From Cinclus cinclus (Eukaryota; Chordata; Aves; Passeriformes; Cinclidae): a stretch of 64,000 nucleotides of DNA. Where the stretch lies: NCBI RefSeq assembly GCF_963662255.1, contig NC_085052.1, positions 4,756,807 through 4,820,806 of the forward strand, written 5' to 3'. The notes beneath the pieces were generated by a model. That model made no database searches. It worked only from the letters and a program-made list of their open reading frames with translations, and had not been told where the DNA came from. The first letter of the stretch is position 1, and each line of letters opens with the position of its first letter. Made by a program: the position numbers and the translations under genes. Positions 1 through 10,000 of the stretch are shown here, one piece after another.

Positions 1-27
1 TTCTGTGATTCTGTGAATCTGTGACTC
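1..27 (+). mobile_element. CR1 LINE, terminal octamer tail (element cut by window edge)
   Basis: Three imperfect copies of the TTCTGTGA-type octamer stand at the very start of the window. Avian CR1 retrotransposons end in this tail instead of a poly(A). The body of the element would lie to the left of the window, so only the tail is seen. Confidence 0.7.
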
Positions 28-811
28 TCTGTATGGTCTGGAAATGGAAATGTGACATCATACATTCCATGAATGAAAGAATAAAAGAATGAATGAATGA
101 AATGTAAATAAAGACCAGCATCCCATTTTAGCTTTAAAAAAAAGTTTACACCAGACTGCATTTTCCCTTACTCTAGGAGTATCCTACATGCCCAGAGGAA
201 TTACACATTTAATAAAAATAACCTTAATTCCTTGAGAGTACTTGAGTTTATTTCACAGTAAAAGTTTACAAGAAAAGGCAAAAATAAAAAAAAAAAAAAA
301 CAAACCCAGACAACCCTTCAACCCTTCATGTCTCAGTATTATGCAGTGGAAGTTGTGTGTGCTCTGTCTGACAAATGTGGGACGAGATCACACCTTAAGA
401 AAGCTCCAAGTCCTTTGCAACATGCACAGAGGTGCATTACACAATCAAAAATGTTTTCCTGCTGAGTGGAATGGTTCAGGGGTGCAGATGTGACCCAGGG
501 TGGGGTTCCCAAAGAGCAAGACTGGAAAAGACTGGGCTGGCTGGTTCCCCAAGGGGCTCTCTCTGTCACAAATGAGCAAGCAGGAGAATGCAATCTGAAG
601 GTTGAACATAGCTGGAAAAGATCCAACATCTTAAACTCATCAGTGTGGAAAGTAATTACACACTGACAGGTCTCCAGGGCAAAGGAAGACAGAGAGAGAA
701 GGAAACAAGACCTTTATTAACTCTTCATGTTTTCAATAATCAATCAATTGTTATTTAATTGAGCAGTATGTGTAGACACCTTGTACAAGAATGACACTCG
801 TTCCAACATGA
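28..811. other. Unique sequence with an A15 run and a GAAT-type simple repeat
   Basis: Positions 71-104 hold a short degenerate (GAAT)n repeat and 286-300 a run of 15 A. The A run could be the tail of an old retroposed insert, but no parent sequence is recognisable upstream. Open frames of 60-96 codons overlap on both strands and look like chance. No gene is seen. Confidence 0.6.
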
Positions 812-932
812 ATTTGGACAACACTCTCAGGCACAGGGTGAGATTTTTGGGGTGTCCTGCATGGGGACAGGAGCTGGATTTGATGATCCTGATGGGTCCT
901 GTCCAACTCAGCACATTCTGTGGTTCTGTGAT
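812..932 (+). mobile_element. CR1 LINE, 5'-truncated 3' end
   Basis: The segment reads like the 3' untranslated end of an avian CR1. It has the ACACTCTCAGGCACAGGGTG block, then GGGGTGTCCTGC, then GAGCTGGATTTGATGATCC, GGGTCCTGTCCAACTCAGCA and the octamer tail ending near 932. It is truncated at its 5' end, as is usual for CR1. The subfamily cannot be fixed by eye. It is followed at once by a second CR1 copy in the same orientation. Confidence 0.88.
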
Positions 933-965
933 ACCAAACCATAATATTTTCCCATGGGGTGGGAT

Positions 966-1184
966 GGCTTCAGACTGGGCAGGTTTAGATTAGATATTAG
1001 GGAAAAATTCTTCCCTGTGAGGGTGGTGAGGCCCTGGCACAGGGTGTCCAGAGAAATTGCAGATTCCCATTCCTGGAATTGTTCAAGGCCAGGTTGGTGG
1101 GGCTTGGAACAATCTGGGATAGTGGAAGGGAGCAGAACAAGATGATCTTGAAGGTGCCTTCCAACCCACACCACTCTGTGATCC
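966..1184 (+). mobile_element. CR1 LINE, 5'-truncated 3' end (second copy)
   Basis: The order of blocks matches the avian CR1 3' region: GATATTAGGGAAAAATTCTTCCCTGTGAGGGTGGTGAG (in parts), CCCTGGCACAGGGTGTCCAG, TTCAAGGCCAGGTTGG, GATGATCTTGAAGGTGCC and TTCCAACCCACACCACTCTG, ending in a single degenerate octamer. The piece before the 3' UTR corresponds to the extreme C-terminal coding end of ORF2. That region is not intact here and carries no full-length protein. The sequence differs from the copy at 812-932, so the two are separate insertions or different subfamilies. Confidence 0.9.
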
Positions 1185-2867
1185 TTAAATCACTGTTCTA
1201 CAGGAGACAGAGGTGCTCAGTGGATAACATAAGGAAATAAAACATGATGTTTTTGAAAAAAAAAAATGCCAGCTTCACAATGCTACACATTTTAAAAGCT
1301 ACCTGGATTTGGGTAGATCTTTAAAGCTAATTATCAAATGTGGTGTATAAAAATTTGAGCAGAGGGAGCAAGGAAAAGCAAAGTGAACACAGTGTGAAAC
1401 AGGTTGCTTGTGAACTTATTCCAAATGAGAAAATTCAGTTGTTTGTTTCCTATGGGCTAAAATATTGTGAAATTTGAGAGTACCAGTGCAGGTTATAGAA
1501 GACTTTTCCCTTACTCCATTAAAAGCTGAAGACTGAAGACAACTCACAGAGTGCTCAGCTGATAAAACCCCTGTATCAGTGAGGAAGATGCATGCAAATG
1601 AGACCTCAGTCCCCCACAATGCCAGGTTTCTGGATCATAAATTAATGCAATTTTTTAAAAAATAACGATGCTAGGAACAGCAATATTTAGTGAAACTAGA
1701 TGCAAACCTACTTCAGGGCAGAGTGAAGCACGTTGCCATTAATCTTGTTCCAGGGCTGGTGCCAGAAGCTCTGGATTCCATGAGCACCGTTCCAGGGTTA
1801 TCAGATTGTCCTGCTCAGCACACGGCGTGCTGCAGCCTATGGAAAGCAAATTAAATGTAATCATATCACTGCACTGAAATTACACTCCTTTTCCATATGG
1901 GGCCTGTGGGGCAATAATCATGTTGTTATCCAGTTATCTGTTTCCCTCTAGGAAGTTTTCAGACTAACTAGCCAGAACAAATTCGAAGGCTCTGTCATAA
2001 TTTCAGGAATTGCGTTGCCAGAGGGTTTCTAACACCTCTGGTATTTCTCACTTTCCTGCCAGGGAAGGAGGGACTTCCAGGATTGGCTGGGTCTTTATTT
2101 TCTTTTTTTTTTGTTATAATTTTCTTTTCATCCCATGTCATATTTTCTTGTATTCCATTCTCAAGGTGGAGAAACATAAAGCTGCAGTGTTTTGCCCATA
2201 CCCACAGCCATGCTGACAAACGTATTTCCCCAAAATGCTGATATTATACAAGGTTGAATGACATCTCGTTGCTGCTTCCAGTTCATTCCTCCCTTACAAG
2301 GGCAAGTAATTGGTCAGAGATACTGAAAACTGCTTGGGAGCAACAATAATTGTGAATAGGGTGACAGGGCTCACTGTTCTGACCGGTTTCAGGGGCTTAC
2401 ATTTTGGAAAACAGCCTAAAAAAATATCAATTTAAGGAAAAAACCCATCAAACCCAGAACCTGGGGCATTTGCTGGGGCCAGACATTAGTTCCATTTAGA
2501 CCCTAAACCATCCCGCGCTTAATTGTAGGTCTGCTGCTTTAGCTTGTAGGAGCAGTAAAAGCACATAATTCCATCTAATCAGATGGGCAGAGGAACCAGA
2601 GCTTTGTGCCAAGACAGTCCCTGGAACAAAAGGACAAATGTGGCTGCAGGAAAGTAGTTTTACAGCCCCGCAGGAAATCCTTGCAGGGCTACCTGGTCTG
2701 CACAGAAAGAGCCAAAACACCTGAGAAACTGCTGGTGTTGAAGCTCTTCTTGTCCTGTCCATCTGAAGATGAATTAATGTGACTTATAGAGATTCTCAGT
2801 GCTGCTTTAGGTGTTCTGCATCTACGTCGGTTTTTTTGAAAATAAATTATATTTCTTTCCTTCCCCG
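1185..2867. other. Unique AT-rich sequence, no gene seen
   Basis: No transposon, RNA gene or convincing coding exon was recognised. A POU octamer (ATGCAAAT) lies at 1592-1599, but such matches are expected by chance at this length. A short T-rich run is present near 2102-2112. Confidence 0.55.
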
Positions 2868-2882
2868 CCCCCCCCCCCCCCC
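2868..2882 (+). repeat. C15 homopolymer
   Basis: Fifteen consecutive C follow CCCCG. The opposite strand is G15 and can in principle form a G-quadruplex. Its exact length is the kind of feature that assemblies get wrong. Confidence 0.95.
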
Positions 2883-3141
2883 ATCTAGTTTAAACATTTA
2901 CTATTACAGAAAATAAACACCAAGTGAATGGGTGGGAATAATTGGGGTTGTCCTCTAGAATTTTTTTTGGCCACCTTAGTTAGGTTTCTGTGGCATGGTC
3001 CTGCTGTCACATTGGATTTCTCGTGCTTGCATTAAAAAGTTTCAAAGATAGTGAGAAAAAAACTGTTTTCTCTACTCCTGAAAGAAATGTGGACAAAAGA
3101 GAACTGATAATTAGTCAAAACTTCAGTGAAATAATGCATTT

Positions 3142-3161
3142 GGGGGGGGGGGGGGGGGGGG
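3142..3161 (+). repeat. G20 homopolymer
   Basis: Twenty consecutive G, about 260 bp from the C15 run and 165 bp from the T22 run. An uninterrupted G run this long is rare in unique DNA. Confidence 0.95.
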
Positions 3162-3325
3162 AAAGCCTTTTGGCTTTGAGATGCGAGCTAAAAAAGCAAA
3201 CAAGCAAAGCCTACAAACGTGCTTAATTCATAATGGAATCTGCCAACTTGAAATCAGGAAAATGTGAGAAAAGGAAGTACAGTTCATTAAAAACTCGTGT
3301 TTCTTTTAGGGTAAAGATAAATAGC

Positions 3326-3347
3326 TTTTTTTTTTTTTTTTTTTTTT
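3326..3347 (+). repeat. T22 homopolymer
   Basis: Twenty-two consecutive T. It could be a reversed poly(A) tail of an old retroposed sequence on the minus strand, but nothing recognisable borders it. Confidence 0.95.
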
Positions 3348-4278
3348 GTCTGTTAGTAATCACCAATCAATCTATTTGCAGGTACTCTACTCATAGGTCC
3401 CTTACTGGAGCAGAAAAACAAATCAGAGTTCAGTGAGTGACTAGAACACAAAATGTCTTCAGATGGGAGCAAGTTCTGCTGGATGGCAAAGTCTGGCTTG
3501 GCCAGAATCCCAGTCCTTTCAGCAGGAAGCCCTCAGGAGCTCAGCCCCAGCAGCTCTGGGGTGCTGTCCCCAACCTCTGAGGGATGGATGGGGACTGTCA
3601 TTTCCTGGCTGCCTGTCCCCTGGCAGCAGACAGGGATTTCCTCTGCATCCCCTTCTTTCTCTTTTCAGAGTGCCCTCATTGGAACCATTACAACACGGCC
3701 TGTAAATTACAGCATCACAAAACCTGACACTGGAATTATTTAGGGATGGGAAGTGTGAACAGATGAAGTGGAGCATTAAAAAAGAGAACAATCTGATCTG
3801 TCAAAGTGCAGTGGCAAATCCTGTGTTTAGGAACAATGGGCATATTATAGATGTGCTACACGTTTGTTTGAGTGTGCATGGTTTGTATAAACATTTAAAT
3901 AGAAGTTCTGCCTTTGTCTGCGTGACACTTTTGTTTCTTGCCTCCTAAAAAGAGGCCATTAAATAAGGCAGAAATTAAAGGGGAAAACCATGACTGTGAT
4001 TGTGATATAATTCAGCAGGCAGTTAATTGGTAATTAAGTCTGGGTTTGCCTTAGCTGGAGCTAGGACTGTGTTATTGTTTTTTTCTTAATGATGATCTGA
4101 TACAAGGTATTAGACCAACACTTAAGGAATTGGAAAGATTTTTAACAGTATCAAGCACCCTTTGAGACAAATATGAAACAGAACATTTGCATTCTCATAT
4201 TTCAAGTTCTTTTTTAATTAAATTTTGGCAGAAAATATCCTCAAATGAAAATGCTTTATTATGAAAACAAAGATCTTA

Positions 4279-4282
<4 letters not shown>
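3348..4282. other. Unique sequence with one exon-like frame
   Basis: The stretch is non-repetitive. At 3640-3668 a pyrimidine-rich run ends in TTTTCAG, followed by an open frame of 24 codons (3669-3740) and a TAG at 3741-3743. This is described as a possible terminal exon in the findings and is not called as a gene. The rest shows no recognised feature. Confidence 0.5.

Positions 4283-4310
<28 letters not shown>
4283..4310. repeat. (AT)14 microsatellite
   Basis: Fourteen uninterrupted AT dinucleotides in AT-rich surroundings. It is likely to vary in length between individuals. Confidence 0.95.
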
Positions 4311-4314
<4 letters not shown>

Positions 4315-6894
4315 ATAAAAGCACAGTTTTGTGATCAAAATAGTATCTCTGGTAGTACCTCTGGACAATGAGGGTCTGCTGGGTTTTACAACTGAGCCCC
4401 TGTATTTTCCTGTGACTTTGCTATCCAGCTGTGCCATAGGTCCTTGCTAATATGTGTGGTCTTTCCATACAGCTGAATCACCACAGCACTTCATAAAAAT
4501 TCTTTAACTGAAACTTCTTTCTCTTCATTTTTTTTTTTTTTTTGCCTGGTCTTACTATGCTGTCAATTCAGAAATCTTGCAGATTGTCCTAAAAAAACCC
4601 CAAACCAGAGTAGTATGACTTATTTGCCCAGGTAACCCATGCTGTCATTTCAACATAATTCACTTCGATTGATGAAAAAATGTCCTAGTCCTTTGGGTGG
4701 CAAATATCAGGATTAAGTAAGCAGGTTAGAGGAGCATTACTGGGGGAGGAAGAGGTGCTTGGACACATGTGGTGATTTCTAGACACATTTTTGTGCTGCT
4801 AAACCATGCTGGGGTTCAACCCTGGACTCCCAAGGCTTTTTAACTCCTAGCTTTTCATGTCCTCTGAGCCGTACTTTCGTTCAGCTTTGTCATTTTGGCA
4901 ACGAAAACATTTCTCTGTGAGGGTGCTGCCCACTGGCTGGGGAAATATTTACATATTGAGCTGCTGAAAGTAAAGCATCTTTACATTTAAAGAAGTGCAA
5001 GAGTGTGACTACTCACCAGGATGGAAAAATTATTGCTGCAGAAGCACCACCCTGGCTTTTATTGATGTTTTTATTACTCTCTACAGAAATTTTTTCCTTT
5101 CTTTCCAAATAATAATCAGGAAACCTTTGCTTGCTTACCTTTTATTCTGACTAAGAGATAGACAGAGTAAGATTGTAGTCAGGTTAAAACAGGAGAGATG
5201 GGGGTGATATCCACAGGTTACAGAGAGTGTCATCAGAGTGGAGCCAGAGGAAAAACAAACCTAGCTGGTACCTGTCCCAAGAGGTATTTGTGCTGTAGCT
5301 AACGTGGCATAACATGCTGGCAATGCCATTCTGTGCTGGAAGCTCTCATTTTTTCTGAAAGTGTTCACAACAGCACCAATTTAAAAAAATGCCCCATGCT
5401 GGGTTTGAACCCTTCTGGGCTGAAGTTCACTTTTGGAGTTGGTCCAAGCAAAACCTTTGTGCTTCAGTGAATCTGCAGGCTGCCTGTATATCAGAACCTG
5501 TTCTTTTAAAAACACTGGACTTGTTAGATAACAGGTTAATGCAGAATTAACTTCTTGTCGCAGACCCACTGGGAAACCCAGAGCTGCACATGGAAGGAGA
5601 GGAACAGGGTCAGACCTTTGGTCATGTCCTGTACAGGACGAGTGTCAGTGTAAGAGTAGATGGGATAGTGCTGCACACAGGGAGATTGGAGAAATTGGAT
5701 AACCCCATTGGAAAACAGGCTCCTACTGTGTTTTCACCCTTCAGTTTCAGCAGTGCAGAAATGTTGTGCAGCAGCAAAAATGTAAATATGGCTGGAATGA
5801 GGGGTTATGGAAAAAAAAAATAGAGTTGTGTTTCAGACCCGAGTTTGGTTTGGTGTGTACGATGCACAGGTGGTGTCTGTTCATTTCAGAGCTCCAAGTT
5901 CCCTGTCATTTTGTCTTTGGTTGTTCTTTTTATTGTTTGTTGGGATGATAAGGAATTGGATTGTCTTTGAGTAAATGGAGAGAATGTACATGTGTACCAA
6001 ATGTACATGAAAATGTCAATTATTGTGTTGTGCATCAATGCAACCCCACTACAGATCCATTTTTTTAAAGTTCAGATAATTTCTCCATATTTCTTCATGT
6101 TATCCAGCAGCTGATCCCTGGCTTTTTTGTACATGATAGTAAAATCTTTTCTGGTGAATCAAGACTTGCTGAAGTTTCAGTGACAGAACCTACACTGGGT
6201 GTGCACTGATCTGATTTTCGTAGATAAAAATATGGAAATGAATCAGTAAACGTCCACGGTGTGATATCTCTGTTTGACCTGACACAGCTTGGAGGTGCTT
6301 TAAATAATATAACAGAGCATTATCCATTCCATTTCCTGTACATTATTCAGGGGATTTGTTTTTCCTAAGGAACATTAAATTTCTGTAAGGAATCCCAATG
6401 ATTCTGAAGCAAACCCTTTATTTCCTCATAATTCCATGCTGATGTGACACAGAAGTCTTTTTGAGTTTACATTAGAGTGTAAGATACAGTCTATTTTTTT
6501 CAAATGTTGCCAGCACAGAAGATGAGCATAATCAACTACAGCTAATAAAATGAACTAAAAAATTAATGCAAATTTAAAATTTTGATTAATATGTTATTTA
6601 AAATATGTATAGTTGCCACTTTCCTGTTTCCAGTCAGGGACTCCAAAAAGAGTAGATTAGCAGGTTTAATTAAATAATGCAACATGGATGTCATTGCTCA
6701 TTGCTTCAGATAAAGACAAACAAGAGATTTCAGATGGTACTCAGACCTAAAAAAACCCCTGTCTTTTTCAAAAAAATTAATAAATATAAAAGAAAATTTG
6801 AGAGCAGTTGTAAAGATTGAACAGGGAAATTACCTTCCCTTGTTTGAAAATCACTGTCTCAAGGTTTCCAGGTGTGGAATGGGCTCATGATGCA
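4311..6894. other. Unique AT-rich sequence, no gene seen
   Basis: It contains a T16 run at 4528-4543 and an A10 run near 5811. There is a pair of ATGTACATG direct repeats at 5984-5992 and 6001-6009. A very AT-rich patch at about 6500-6620 includes an octamer (ATGCAAAT, 6566-6573). No transposon, RNA gene or convincing exon was recognised. Confidence 0.55.
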
Positions 6895-7056
6895 TCTCCT
6901 ACAGCTTGCCCAGAGGAGCTGTGGCTGCCCCTGCATCCCTGGAAGTGTCCAAGGCCAGGTTGGGTGAGCCTTGGAGAAACCTGGGATAGTGCAAAGAGTC
7001 CCTGATCTTGACAGGGAGTTGGAACTGGGTGATCACTGGTTTGACCCGATGGCCTT
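6895..7056 (+). mobile_element. CR1 LINE, 3' fragment without octamer tail
   Basis: The diagnostic CR1 blocks are GCTTGCCCAGAGGAGCTGTGG, CCCTGGAAGTGTCCAAGGCC, AGGTTGGGTGAGCCTTGGAG, CCTGATCTTGACAGGGAGTTGG and GGGTGATCACTGG. The end is diverged (CCCGATGGCCTTGTAAGG) and the terminal octamers are missing or decayed. It therefore looks older than the copies at 0.8-1.2 kb. Confidence 0.82.
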
Positions 7057-10000
7057 GTAAGGCTTTTCATGCACTAGAATAAACTTTCCTTTTGCAGAGC
7101 TGTGCAAAACTATTCAAATTTTGGTATTTATTATGAAGTGCCTGAGAATTTTTCTGGGCAGGAAGAACAGGTGCTTTTCCATGCATCTGAAAAATCTTTT
7201 CTGAAGGAACAAACACTTGCTATGGTTTGTATCTGCTGTCTGAGAAAGCACAGCTACACTTTTGAGAGAGAGCACCAGGGCTCTGTGTGTGAGTCCTTTG
7301 CCAGTCTGTTCCCAGCTTATGGTTTAGATCTGTACAGATAACAGATGCTGTAAACAGATATACATTTTCCCCCGAGCAGAAAAAAGAAACCCAGATGGAA
7401 ATCGAGATTTCACCAGAATACTGTAATTTTAACAAGTTGAATGGATGTCCAGAGCCTGACAACCATTAGGACTTGATTTTCACAAAGCTTTTAAGCACAG
7501 GGCTTAATTATGAACATATGTTTATGAATGTCAGTGACCAGCAAAGCCCTTGCACAAAAGATTAACTTCACAATAATACCATAGCTTCACAACAGCAATT
7601 TCTGGTGCACTTCCACTTGGAAATCTGCTAGTAGCTAATGTTAAAATAAATAATACAAAGGAAACATAAAAGACTTTGCCTTTCCGTGGCAGAGAGAGCC
7701 ATAAAATAGGAAAGGTCATGTGGTAAGTGTGATTTACCTGAACTTTAAGTACTTTGAAAATGAAACACCAGGAGCAGCATAATCAGTCAGGAGAGCAATT
7801 AGGGACTCCATTACCACTCAAGAGGAGCAACAGAGACCGTAATCACTTGCCTGAGGAAATGGTTTTCACATACATTCCGAATTCAGCAGGTTTTCTCTGC
7901 ATATCAGCAGTGTGAGAGTAAAGGAGTGTCTTAAGCTCCTGACAGTAAGAGTAATGCACAGGGAATGGGGCTGTTTAGGGGCTCTGCCTCTGTAATTTAT
8001 TCCTTCTGCCTCGTATCTGGAAGTAGTTGCTAAAAATGTGCAAAGCCTGGACTTGCTGAAGGTTTGTGGGATGCTCAGCTGCTGACAAGGTTTGTGGAGT
8101 GTCCAGCAGAGCAGGGACACCCAGGAACTTTTAACTCTGTTGTGCAGCAAGAATTGCTGCAATGAGCAAGAACAAAGCCTGGACAGGTCTTTTAGAGGGA
8201 TCCAACTGTTTCAAAATGATGAAACCAAGAGTTGATGGGAATTGTCCAGAATGCTAAATTTTAGGACAGGTTTCATGAGACAAAAGGTGATGGCTGTTTG
8301 CAACTGGTGGTTTCATTCTGTGTTTCTGTTTACAAAGATGGATATTAGGGGGAAAATTCAGACGTGACATAGTGAAGCAATACTTCTAATAAAGAACAGC
8401 AAAAGTGCTTTGAAAGCACTATACCAGGAAAACAGACAAATGTGAACACATGTATAGAGAGTAAATAGTGAATGATTTTGGTATATCCAGCCAAGGAGGT
8501 TCTAACACATGCTTTTTTCTACTCTTTTTTTATTTTTTTTTTTTAATCTTGTTAAGATGAATGAATGATTTTAATGGCCATGAAAAGCCCATTAGTGACT
8601 CCACTCTAGTATGGTGAAATATACTCTATACTATAGAGGATTTGTATGTTAAATAGACAGAGCAACTACAGCTCCACAATTACATAAGCAAGTCCTCCTT
8701 TTGCTTAGACTTCTTTCTTTCAGTGTGGGTTTTGTGCATCCATCAAGAATACTCAGACCTCTAGAAGCCCTACTGCTCTGACAGGGCTGCTGGACATCTG
8801 GAAATCTGTGTGTGCCAAGTTCTTTAGCACCTCTGTGCTCCACAGTTCATGCACAGTGAACCTGGAACATCCAGGAAGATTCTCCTCAGGTCCCACGTGC
8901 TGAGCTGTGCAGGTGCCCACCAGCTGTTTCCACATCAGTGGCTTCCTGGAAACTTCCTGGAAGTCTCTTGGCGAAACAGGAGAAAACTGCAGCTATTTCA
9001 CTACAGCTGAGGTGTAAGAAATTCATTTTGCTTCTGGTAAGACGAGCGCAATTTGCAGGAGTGTTATTTAATCAGATTATTTCTATATCTGGGCAATTAC
9101 GGTTGGAGGAGGTTGGAAAGGCAAACTAGAGCTGCGTGTGCAGAAATTCTGACTGTGAGTCCTGATTGAATGGTACAACTCACCACAGGCTCAGCTTCGG
9201 GCTCACACGTGGTTTTCATGCTGAAAGTAAACATTCATCAAGGCATTCAGCAGCCGGCAGGACCAAGCTAATAAGACTAATCACATCTGCACAAACAGGA
9301 CCATGGAAAAATTAAAAATTTGAGAGCAGAAGATATGCCATTAATTACTCCCTGCGAAATACACTCCAGCTTTTTGGGGGCTGGTTATAACTGATGAATT
9401 TTAGCTGTGTTTCTTGTTAGCTCGTTGGGTTTTTTTTTTTTCACAACACTTTCCAACTGCATTTATAATCTCCCAAACACGAAGTTTCTGTTATGATGAA
9501 AGATAAATTCCTTTACCTCCATACCCTCCACGTGCAGTTTTTGTTTAGCAGTCTTGTCCTGGGGAAGGGAAAGAGCAATGTGTACTCAGTAGTGATCTGG
9601 ACCTGGAGGGAATTACAGTTCTGTTAAAAGTGCAATACAGTAGAACCCAAATTTAACACTTAGGTTAATAATTAAGGCACTGGGAGGGGTGTTTGCTTTA
9701 TCACCAGCCTTGATCTCCCATAAAACAAGCTTCTTCATGGTGCTCCTCCTGCCTGGAGTAGATTTTATCCCTGAAATGGCAAAAACATTTTTTTTCTGTC
9801 CTTTCATCGTGGATCAGGTCGGCCAAAAGGTCCAGTTCTAATGTGCACACATTCTTGTTAGTTCAGTGCACTTACTCTTTTAATAGACTCCTTGGGTCAT
9901 TTTTTCCTTTTGTGTTTAGCATGATCTTACTGTATCACTTTTCATTCCTGGCTCTCAGCAGATTCAGTGCTCTGCAGCCTGAAGTGTCAGATTGTGGGTG

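Noticed and set aside
286..300. A15 run as a possible processed-pseudogene tail
   Set aside because: Sequence upstream resembles no gene that I recognise, and no target-site duplication was found.
1592..1599. POU octamer ATGCAAAT, also at 4185, 6566, 46775, 51191, 52754 and 63954 (either strand)
   Set aside because: In AT-rich DNA several octamers are expected in 64 kb. No grouping was seen that would single any of them out.
4805..4835. GGTTCAACCC, resembling a tRNA B box
   Set aside because: The flanking bases do not form a T-stem (the third pair is G-G), and no acceptor stem or A box lies upstream.
8280..8325. TTTCATTCTGTGTTTCTGTTT, resembling a CR1 tail
   Set aside because: The preceding bases lack the conserved CR1 3' UTR blocks.
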